Source: Solen grandis
Taxonomy: Eukaryota; Mollusca; Bivalvia; Adapedonta; Solenidae
Assembly (NCBI GenBank): GCA_021229015.1
Contig: CM037788.1
Location: 41,272,049-41,336,048 of the forward strand
DNA: 64,000 nucleotides
Direction: 5' to 3'
Part shown: positions 48,101-60,100 of the stretch, one piece after another
How positions within the stretch are numbered: position 1 is the stretch's first letter
How the letters are laid out: each line of letters opens with the position of its first letter
Notes under the pieces: model-generated
What the model saw: the letters and a program-made list of their open reading frames with translations, nothing else
Databases searched by the model: none
What the model was told of the DNA's origin: nothing
Made by a program: the position numbers and the translations under genes

Positions 48101-51100
48101 TCCCAATAATGAAAATACTTATAGATATTATCATATAAAATTAAATATAAAATTAAGTATCATAAACCTCTTTACTGCAGTGTTGTTATAATGGGAATAT
48201 TCGTTTTGGTAATACATGATCATTCGGTGTGAGATTAGGATAGAATATTGTTTACAGGAGAACCTGACTGAACGGTATTAAATCAGGTGAAAAAATGGAT
48301 TATAGATCCCCGTGCTAGAAAGAGATGATTAATATTAAAATCGATACGTATACGATACGATATTTTATTGTATAATCAGGTTTCAGGCCTATACACAGAT
48401 ATATTACACAAATACAACATATCCAATGGCAAGGAGTGGATACAATTGCTATGTAATGCAAATGACAACCTTATGGAATTACTTATTTCTAGACATGATT
48501 TTTTTATAGTATATTGTCAGGTAAGATGCAATTTTTTGCTTTATTTAATATGTTGGTCTGTTTTATAAGATATAACAATATGACATGCGCAGCCTTCTTT
48601 CTCAATGTACAACGGAGAATGTATCACGAGTCAAACTGCATAAAAATAGATGCACTGCCTCATTAGTATATAACATAATCATATCTATTACAAATGCTAC
48701 AAATGTTAATATAAAGCAAAAGAAAATTAATATGTTTACACTGAACTGTTATACAATATGCAACAACATTTATCACACTCACACAAGCATATATTACACA
48801 AAGATAACGATACGCAATGTGCGAAAAATAAAACAATAAATATATATATATACACATACATATACATATATACATACATACATACATACATAATACACAC
48901 ATACACATATACATACACACATAAGATTTAAATTTCCAACAACAAATTTAATGCACCAAGAAAAAGTTAAAATTCCTATGTTGTTACATAATGTGCAACA
49001 ACATATATTACCTACATATATGCATGTATTACACAAACATATCAATGTGTAACAAAGCCAATATTTTATACATTTTATACATCTTCCACACCGGAAATTA
49101 GTATAAAATCAATCTCTAGGCCCCCCAAAATCCAGCTCTCTACTCTATCTAAATCCAATGTTTGAATGTGACATGATTTGCATCGTTTTTGAACATATAT
49201 GATACGAAACATCATGTTGAAAATAAAAGCATTTAGCACTAAACAAGTTGACCACATTAATGACATCAAATGTGTTTCTTTTATTATGTCAATTGTTTTA
49301 TTTACACTGACCTATCAATCAGAAGAGGAACTGAATCGATACAGGCTCTGTCTTCTTTATATGGGCACAACTGAATTTGTTTAACTAATTTTTTGTAGGT
49401 CCTCTTATTTCAAAACAACTCTACAAAGGGTAGATACAATTAATTGGATCCAGCTTTCTACTAAACTTCTATTTTAAAATATGTATCGTCTTCTATTGTG
49501 TTTGAAGTATGAGGGGTTAATGACAGTAGCACAATTGCACTTCAAAAATGTAAACTAATTCCGGTCAGCCTATCAATCACAGAGTGTGTATTTTTACAGT
49601 CGACGCACTATCTTTAAGCGAGCAGCATCTTGATTACAAAACCGCCTTATGGGGCTGATATTCATTTATTTAAGAAATTCCAGTGCCGATAATGTGTGCA
49701 CAGAACATAATACACTTGTATTCTCAAGTTTAATGCTGCAAAATGATAAATCATTATGCTCGTCACATTACCCAAACGATTTTCAACTGAGGCAACTTTC
49801 GAGCGATTCCCGTGGATTATTGGCAGAATAAAGGAAGCATCTCAGACCTTCTTCGGGTAAACTGATATACATGTACACTGTCGATATTGATACATAGTTC
49901 CCACTTCAGTGAATATCCCTACTTTTTTATATAAATTATTTAGGAGCAGAAATTATCTTATCTTTTCTTTATTTCTGTTCCACAATCCCAAACGTTAACA
50001 TCGTCAAAAAGCTCTTGAAATTTAATTTTTAGGATAAAAATGTCTAATATGGATATATACAAACAAGTAAATGCCCAACCATAAAGATCATGTATAAATA
50101 TGGCAAAGACTTCATTTAAGCACCACATCTAACGCATTTGGAAGGATGTTGCAACCATATTCAGAAAATTCTTATAAATGGCAAGTTAAGTCACCTGGTG
50201 CATCTATGGTATAATCCAAATTTCAGGGTCGGGGGTTCGAACATTTTTTTCCAGATAACCGCACAGTAATGGCGGATACTCGGTTAACAAATATCTGCAC
50301 AATTATGGGGGCACGACCTTTAGGTGGTATCCAAATAAACCCTTTCCACCACTTGCCTCTCCCCTCCTTTTTTAGCATTAATGTTATTTTCTACATTTAG
50401 ACAAAAAATAAACGAAAAAAATTGAAGTAGAAATTAGCAGTGTGGCCATACGACGTGGTATGTAACATCATTATAAGCTGTAACAAGTAGCATATTTTGT
50501 AAAGCATAGTTGGCGTTTGCCTCGATTCGGAGAAGAAAACTTCAATTTTGGTCAGATGTACATGATTTCCAGCATCGAGAAATACTTCAGAGTTCGTGAG
50601 TATGTGTTTGCGGCTATGAAAAATACACTACTAGTGATGTTTTCCCAAATGTATGAAACTGGTATGGTTACACTGAATTAAAGACCTTTTGAGGATACGG
50701 AAGAAAGTCTATCGATGACAAGTTAACTCTTGTGATAAGAAAAGATTATCCATATTATCGTTCAAATCCATGGTCAAACGCGAAACCTAACAGTTAGACA
50801 TATTATTAGCACTAATTCAGCACGTCCTTCTCTATTCAAAGGTACTTGCCTATCTGTATGGAAGGCACTGAAAGGCACTGAAATGTAAGGGTTTGTATCG
50901 AAAGAGTTATTTGATTGGTTAAGTGGATTTTTTTCCCTTTCACTGATTGGTCATATTCAGGGGGTTTCTTTTTGATACCCAAAGCGCTCAACAGTTGAAA
51001 TCATCAGCATAAAAAGTCACGAGACCGAACTACCGCCTCCTTCCTATATTTGGCCATGTTACAAGCCCTATATTGCAGTGGCTTTACTCGTGATATAGAT

Positions 51101-54100
51101 TAATCCGCCCACATACATTCGTGAGCATGCGCGCACTCATGTATAGTGTGCAGGTTAATCAAGCTCATCTCGCAAAACCATGCAATACATATTACAAATA
51201 AAATGAAAAAAAAAACCCCTAATGTTGAGCACTTTAAAAAATGATTGTGAAATTTCATATTTTAGATACTCGTAGGTAATATGCAGAATTACCGTTTTGA
51301 AGCTGTATAGGAAAGGTATAAAAATCTCATAGAGTAATAAAACAAATATACTGAGTGAGACACGGAGGTTGTTCATTGTGCATCATGCAGAGCATTTTTC
51401 TTCTGTAATAGATAACCTTATGTTAAAAATAAGAATAGAAGGAAACTGAAGTTAAACATCTGAGACCTATGCGAGGTAATATCTGCCAGTTTTTTTGTTG
51501 TTTTTTTCTTACTGAGGTTTTCACAATACTTATAACATTTTTAGAATTCTTATAACAATTACAAATTGCATATTGCATTTTCAAAATTCTTCTTACATTT
51601 ACAAAATGCATATTACATTTTTAAAATTGAGATTGTTACTTTAAAACTACACTTTTAACGATCGAGTTCCACATTAAAATCTAATGTTTGTATGTTACAA
51701 ATTCTTAAATGTAGATTCTACATTGTAATTTTCACAGGCTTACTTTTTACTTTTGATTTTTTTCATTTTAGATTAAAAACGTTCGTTTTATTTGATAAGT
51801 ATCGATTATTATCATTGTGAAGAAGAGACAAAGACGTTCGAAAATAAGACATAGAAAACAGTTCTTCAAATACATCAACGAAAGATAGTATAGTTATAAT
51901 GCAAACAATAATGTTACTGGCGGATATACCGCACATCGTATTTTACCGATAGAGGCGTTGCTACAGAACAGGTGTCAGAATATTTTTCAACATTTGGGCA
52001 GAGGTGTCACGGTCTGATATTTCCACTATGCTGAAGTTTCGAAGAGTTGCATTGCGCAATACTCGAAAGCCCGTCTATATGCGGTCCGAGAATTCCATGC
52101 GGGCTCATATTTTTAACATGTAGTATACAGGTGTAATATCAAGTCCCGGTGGCCGTGGGATTAGAGCGTCCGTCCCAAATCGAGAAGTCGTGGTTTCGAT
52201 CCCTGGCTGCGACATACCAGTGTCATAAAAATGGTACTGGTACAACTTCCTTGCTTTGCGCTCAGCTTTTAAGGGTTGTTCCAGGACAGAATGGCTCAGT
52301 GACAGGATAAGGTGAATGAGTGTGGTATCTTGTCACATGACTACGGCGTGAGATTGCAGTGTGGCAGCACTTTATCTTTCTCAAGTAGACAAAGTCTCCA
52401 AATGACAGAAATACTGTTGGTGGGACGTTAAACCAAAAAAAAAAAAATAAAAAAGACCGCAAGCCCGTCTAATAGTGGGCCGAGATTTCGACCCGGGCTC
52501 AGATTTCCAACCTGAAGTATACAAGTAATATCGTAGGTATACATGGTAGAGATTTCTACACAGGCTCAGATATGCAACCCAAAGAATTATCCGAAGTATA
52601 TGTGTGGTCGATTGAAACCCGATGAAACAAAAAACAGGTATGATATATTTATTCATTTCATGATTATACTGAAATCAACATTGGCCTCATGTATATCGTC
52701 TAAAAATAACCCCAAACCAGTTTTTTAAAAGAGCTCTGACACCTGTTATGTAGCAGCGGCCTCATTTAGGAAAAGAAATGAACTGACGTATATCCCCTCC
52801 TAAAGAGACCTTTGGACATTGTCTTGGTGTGTGTGTGTCCCTTCTTATAATTTTTGTGTTATCGCATGAATTAATGTGCAACTGTATTATTATTATTATT
52901 ATTATTATATGCACTTATATTTCCGTCTTGACCGAAAATGATTTAAACTTAAAAATCAAATGTTACTTATAAAATATTTTGTCTTCTTCTTTTTCATTAA
53001 CGATGACTGTTATTGTATATTTCTCCAAATTATTGCTGGTCGAAAAGTCGGTTAGTGTGCAAACACATGTAAATGAAAAACCGACAAACTATGCATATTT
53101 TGCGTGAATTTGATACAGTGAATAAACAGTGTTTGTCAAATGGTCATTTAATTGACTTTCATATTTGCATTTGATTAGATTTAAGTTTTTTTCCTGATAT
53201 TTAACTTAAAAGTTTGTATATGTTATTTTTTTTTAAATTTAAAATATACATGTGTTTATTATTTCATAAGTCAATACTAATTCTGATTCTACATTGTACA
53301 AATGACGACAAATTGTTCAACGTAATCAGTAAAGTTGCTTACCTCCTCTGTCACAAATCCTTGGCCTGCAAGTGATATGGCAGTCTTGATCACATAAAGC
53401 ACCGTAGTAACCATTTTCACAACCATGCATACACGTTCCGTTTTGGTAACAGATGGGTTTTGATCCGTTTTTGCACCTGCTAGAGCATGGTTTACAACCT
53501 TTACCACTTATGTAAAAGTTGTCTTTGCAGAAGATGCAGTTGGTTTCATTGCTAGACAGAAAGATAAACATGATTACATAAATATTTCAATAACACGAGG
53601 GGTTATTGATTTTTAATATCAAACGATCTTTAAAGGGCTCAAATTAATAGGGAAGAAGGAGTTCCATAACCAAGTGATTATGGTTGCTAACTTATTATCG
53701 TCTAGCCCCTCACTACTATAGGTCGTGTCCAGGCCTGATCACTCAATACGTTTTTTGGTGATATACCTGGGTACCCTCTGTGCCTTGAATAACGCGGGTT
53801 TCCTGTGGTCTTCTTCCAAACCGAACCATGATCACCCATTTTCTTAGTCTGTATTCAAGACTTAGGTTCAGTATTCTAAATTTTAAATTTATCAATATCT
53901 GTTTTCTTACTAGGTGAACCGATATTTATGTATCGACGGTAAAATCGAAATTAATATATACATGTATTATTAAATATCAAAAGGTAATACTTAAATCTAC
54001 AGACAAAACCCTTTGGAAGACAAAAAAGAAATACCTAATATATCAACAGAGGAGAATGGTGGCAATAACAAGGAAAATGTGCGAATGATAAGAAAGTATA

Positions 54101-57100
54101 TGCAGTCGAACCTCGGTGACTCGAACACTGAAGACTGGAACACCATACTTGACTCGAACACATTTCACGGTCCCGGCATAAACTATTCTTAATTCTATAT
54201 TGTTCGACCTGGGATGAGTCGAACACTGAAGGCTGGAACTCTCGAACTAAATTTTCGGTCCTAGATTAAAAGTGCTATGCATTTCACACCTATCGGTCGA
54301 ACGTTCCTACCTGTGATGTTCGCTGGTTGACTATTTGCAACCTGTAAGACAAGGAGAAAATCTTTCTCCTTTATTATTTTCCGTATTTTTAAATGATTTA
54401 CACGATTATTTTTTACGAAATAATGTTGCAAATGGTGTGAATCTTCCACATATAGAGCCTGACCACGAAATGAACATTCAAAATTACTTAAAAATATTTA
54501 TCCTCTTATACGCAGACGATACTGTTATCATGTCTGAATCTGCATCCGGATTACAAAATGCTCTAGATACTTATGCAAATTACTGTGATTTATGGAAGTT
54601 AACTGTAAATATTTCATACGCAGACGATACTGTTATCATGTCTGAATCTGCATCCGGATATAAAGGGTAGACTAGCTGAAAACAATTTGTTTATAAAGGA
54701 ATACACTTGAAATTTAGAATAAAATATCTAGATATATTTCTGTTCAGGTTCTTTCCAGAAATGTAAAAAACATTTAGCAAATCAAGCAACTAAGGCAATG
54801 TACTCCTTATTAAGAAATATAAACCGATTATCTTTACCTATTGATTTACAAATAGAACTTTTCAATAAAACTATTAAACCGATTTTACTTTATGGGACCG
54901 AAGTATGGGGTTACGGTAATAATACAGTTTAGAAAGAGTACAATTACAGTTTTTAAAACATATTTTAAATGTAAAAAAATCTACTCCAAATTACATTATT
55001 TATGGAGAAACAGGAACACTTCCCCTTTCAGTCGATGTTGAAACTAGGGTAATAGCTTATTGGTCAAAGTTACATTTATCTCCTGAAAACACCCCTTTAA
55101 AACTATCAGCCAAAATTTATAACAGTATCGTACATGAATCAAAACACCTACAAGACCAATCTCTTAAGAAAAAATATCCATGGATTTACTCAGTTAAATC
55201 AATTTTAATTAAATGTGGGTTGAATAATATTTGGAGTAATCAATCGACTATTAACCCGAAATGGCTGAAACTAACTGTAAGGCAAAAATTAAAAGATTTA
55301 TTTGTTAACGAATGGTATAGTCTTGTAAACAGCTCAAGCAATAATACATTTTATAAAATATTCAAGACAAAATTTGGCTTTGAAGATTATTTAATAAAAA
55401 CTCCTTCAAGATATTTAAAATGTTTAATCAGATTTAGAACTCGTAATCATAGAATGCAGGTAGAAATAGGTAAATGGAATCGAATCGCACTAAATGAAAG
55501 ATTTTGTCCACATTGCGTCAATAAATTAGGGGACGAATTCCATTATCTCTTTGAATGCAATAATTTAACAGATGACAGAAAGAAATATCTAAAGCCCTAT
55601 TTTTATAGAAACCCAAATATTTTTAAATTACAGAAACTAATGAACTCAAAAAACAAAAGACAAAACATAAATTTATTTAAGTTTGTACAATCAATTTTGA
55701 CTAAGATAAGGTAATATTATACTCTAATGATTAATTGGAAGATATTCTGACAACATGTTTAAATTGATGTTTTGTTGTTGTTTTCTTTAAATGGCAATTG
55801 TGAAACAATGACTCTCCACCTGTTCAACTGAATTATTTATATATTAGAATATATATTTACAAAATGTATCAGTGAAATCATCTCAATTATTGTGTTACTA
55901 CTTCTATTTTTTCTAGAGCCTCTTTTAATGTTGTACTTATTATAACCTCTCTTATCCATCACTGTAAAATGGAATGAGTGAAATAAAGGAAAATTGAATT
56001 GAATTGAATTGTGGTGCAACGTGTTTTTCACACATTGCGGGACTGGAATAATCAGCGGTTCAATAATTAACTCATCAGAGTGTAATAAGATGATATAAGT
56101 TAACGCTAATCATGTTGCAAATTACAATGAGGATTTTTTTAATTGATTTAATGGAATATTAATTGATTTGTTTTCAGTTATATTTATGGATTATTTACAG
56201 TAAATAAAACGTATGCAGGAAACGTTACGACTTGCACGTAGGCCGATGTATGTGTAAATCTACGTGTATGAATTGTATGTCATCATTTATGTTTGTGATT
56301 TGATCTTGACAGTTTCTGTTTGATTGATGTATATATGTTTTAAAAGAATAACAAAGATATTTTTTATTTTATTTTATGTTACCTCTAAAATTATTTTGCC
56401 GACGATATTTTCAAAATATGATATCTATTTTAATCGATCAGTTCTAAAGGACGGCCTAATAATTAATCGAATTTTTTAATACAAATGTATATCATCATAG
56501 CCACGGTTGGGTCGAACCACCGATGACTAGAACGAATTGCCGTTCCCCAGGCCTGTTCGAGTCACCGAAGTTCGACTTTGTTAATTAGATTATTTGAAGG
56601 GAATAAAAACAAAAGAGACAATGTGGGAAAATAAACCTGGTTTTGTCTTCGGTGCACTTGATACAGTTGTTATTACATTCTGAAATACATCTAGGCTCAG
56701 CGTAGCCTGTTTGACAACCGAATAAACAGTGTCCGCTCGTTTTGTTACATAGTTCAATTTCACCTTCCACGTCATCATCAGTGTTGATTCCACAGACCGT
56801 ATCTACATCTATTGAAGTCACATTTATTTTCGACTGATTTTGGCAAGTACCAGTAGTTGCGTTGCAAAGCAGTTTTGCATCATTACCTGTTTCCGAGCAA
56901 TTACTTCCCATAGTGCACTCTTTGCCTAAATGCTCGGAATCAAGCTGGCAATGGCCAGTCGTTGTGTTACATACTTCAGTGATATTGTTTAGCATTTGTG
57001 AACAATTGTCAGTACCGTTACTGCAATCAACAGTGGTAATTTCAACAAAGTCACAATCATCAGTCGAATTACACAGACGTGGCAATGGAGTTGTCACAGG

Positions 57101-60100
57101 TATGTCTGTTGAAGTGTTGACTTTTGGACACTGACAAAAGGCACTGCAATTGTATCTGGTATTATTGTTGTCCCCAGGTACGCTAGGTGGTGTAGTAGCG
57201 TCAGTAGATGTTACAGATGTTTCAGTTGAGCTTGTTGTGCTGGCCATACAGCTTGTTATAGCAATTGCAAGAATACCTGGCGTTATAGAAATTAGAATAT
57301 GAAATACGGCTTATAGGCCTGCTTTATACACGTACACTTGTATTTTACGCTTATTTCAAAGGTAAAACAACCAAATTATGAAAAAATATATATTCAAGTG
57401 ACCATAACATATTATTATCAGGTTTTCTATTAAAAAAAAATACTAATATTAATTTTCTAATATTAATTTTACATGTACAATATCTGACCAGTCTGTCTCT
57501 TTTTTGGATGTAACAGTAATAAAAGGAGAATCTCTACACTTGTATTTTACGCTTATATCAAAGGTAAAACAACCAAATTATGAAAAAATATATATTCAAG
57601 TGACCATAACATATTATTATCAGGTTTTCTATTAAAAAAAATACTAATATTAATTTTCTAATATTAATTTTACATGTACAATATCTGACCAGTCTGTCTC
57701 TTTTTTGGATGTAACAGTAATAAAAGGAGAATCTCTTCAAATTGAAACAGACATTTTTCTGAAAGAAACAAATAACCACTGTAACAGCCCAGATTCCCCG
57801 CCCCCCAGTCAGTTTTTTCCCCACCCAGTCAGTTTTTCCCCCCTCTTTTTTTAAATTTTTTAAGGTTTCTGAGGTGGGGAACAGTTTTTCCCCGTCTATT
57901 TGGATTGGGGAATTCTGCCATCAGTTTCCCATTCTTATATTGAATTGATGGTGGTGAAATTCTTGACCAGTCAGTTTTTTCCCCCCATATCCTATATATT
58001 GTTCGTGATGGTTGGGAAATTCTGGACCAGTCAGTTTTTTCCCCCCTATCCAATATATTGTGTGTGATGGTGGGGAAATTCTGGACCAGTCAGCTTTTTC
58101 CCCCTATCCAATAGTATGATGGTGGGAAATCTGGCCAGTCAGTTTTTCCCCTTCCATATATTGTGCGTGATGGGGAGGGGGGGGGGGATTCTGGACCAGT
58201 CAGTTTTTCCCCCCTATCCAATATATTGTGCATGATGGTGGGGAAACTCTGGCCTAGTCAGTTTTTTCCCCCTGTCCAATATATTGTGCGTGATGGTGGG
58301 GAAACTCTGGCCTAGTTAGTTTTTTCCCCCATGTCATTTATATTGAATTGATGGTGGTGAAATTCTTGACCAGTCAGTTTTTTCCCCCCATATCCTATGT
58401 ATTGTTCGTGATGGTTGCGAAATTCTGGACCAGTCAGCTTTTTCCCCCTATCCAATTATTGTGCATGATGGGGGGCGGGGGGGGGGGGGGGTCCTGTCAT
58501 AGTCAGTCCCCCCTCCCCGCCCCTGTCATTTAGATTGTAATTGTTTCAAAATGAGAGGGGGGAAAAACTGACTAGGCCAGAATATCCCCACCATCATGCA
58601 CAATATATTGGATAGGGGGGAAAAAACTGACTGGTCCAGAATTTCCCCATCATCAATACAATGTAAATGACAGGGGGGAAAAACTGACTAGGCCAGAATT
58701 TCCCCACCATCAAGCACAATATATAGGATAGGGGGGAAAAAACTGACTAGTCCAGAATTTCCCCACCATCATGCACAATATATTGGATAGGGGGGGGGGG
58801 GGAAACTGACTGGTCAAGACTTTCCCCACCATCAAGAACAATCTAAATGACAGGGGGAAAAAAACTGACTGGGCCAGAATTTCCCCACCATCACGAACAA
58901 TATATAGGATAGGGGGAAAAAACTGACTGGTCCAGAATTTCCCCACCATCACGCACAATATATTGGATAAGGGGGGGGGGGAATGACTAGGCCAGAATTT
59001 CCCCACCATCACGAACAATATATAGGATAGGGGAGAAAAAACTGACTAGGCCAGAATTTCCCCACCATCACGAACAATATATAGGATAGGGGGGAAAAAA
59101 CTGACTGGTCCAGAATTTCCCCACCTCAGAAACCTTAAAAAAATTTTAAAAAAAGAGGGGGGAAAAAACTGACTGGGTGGGGAAAAACCTGACTAGTCAG
59201 TTTCTTCTCCGGGGAAAAAAATGACCAGTCAGTTTCTTCCCCGCGGAAAAACCTGACCAGTCAGCTTCTTCCCCGGGGAAAAACCTGACCAGTCAGCTTC
59301 TTCCCCGGGGAAGAAACTGACTGGGGAAAAACCTGACTGTTACACCACCAATATCTCGACTATACATCGTGTCATCCTAAGAAGTGTAAAGACGGAATTC
59401 CATATAGCCAAGCAAAGCGATACAGGAGGATTATTTCTAATGATTCGAAATTCAACGCTTCTCTCCAGCAACTACGGATTTTTTTCCTTGACAGAAACTA
59501 TCCAAAATCGGTGATAGACAAAGCTTTTAATAATGTGTCCGGTATGTCTCATGTGGATGCATTAGCCTCTGCGACTGGTGAAAAGAAAAGTGTAATTCCT
59601 TTCATTTCTATGTATAATACAACATTACCAAATATAGGCGGTATTCTACATAAATACTGGGACCTTCTGAAGTTATCGAAAAGGGAAAATCTGAAATTTG
59701 TTCACAACAATTTTAAACCTATTGTTGCGTACCAGCGTCCCAAAAGTTTACGTGACTACTTAGTGAATTCAAACTTTACGCATAATGAATCTAAAACTTT
59801 TCTCTCTAAAAAGTTGTAACAGACCTAAGTGTTCTCACTGTTCCCGTATAAATACTGGCTCGTTTTTTTCTAGCCATGTTACAGGAGAAAAGTTTGATTT
59901 GCGTTGTAATACAGACTGTCAAACTAAGAATGTCATTTATCTTATAACATGTTCAAAATGCAACATGCAATATGTTGGTCAGACGAAGCAAAATGTCTCA
60001 AAACGTATGAACAGTCATAAGTTTGATATTCGTAATTTAATGGACCCTGCATTTTCCTCTACCGTTGCTTTACATTTTAATTTAGAAAATCATAATTTAA

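Larger units (their letters stand above)
47945..53342 (-). other. Gene C intron 3
   Basis: Intron of 5.4 kb, with a TATG/TACA microsatellite, a SINE and a tRNA-like segment (GGTCGGGGGTTCGAAC at 50226-50241). The remaining sequence shows no exon. Confidence 0.6.

Noticed and set aside
56585..56636. Continuation of gene C exon 2 to the stop at 56585
   Set aside because: A donor at 56637 gives the correct phase to exon 3 and matches gene A; the extra residues have no counterpart.
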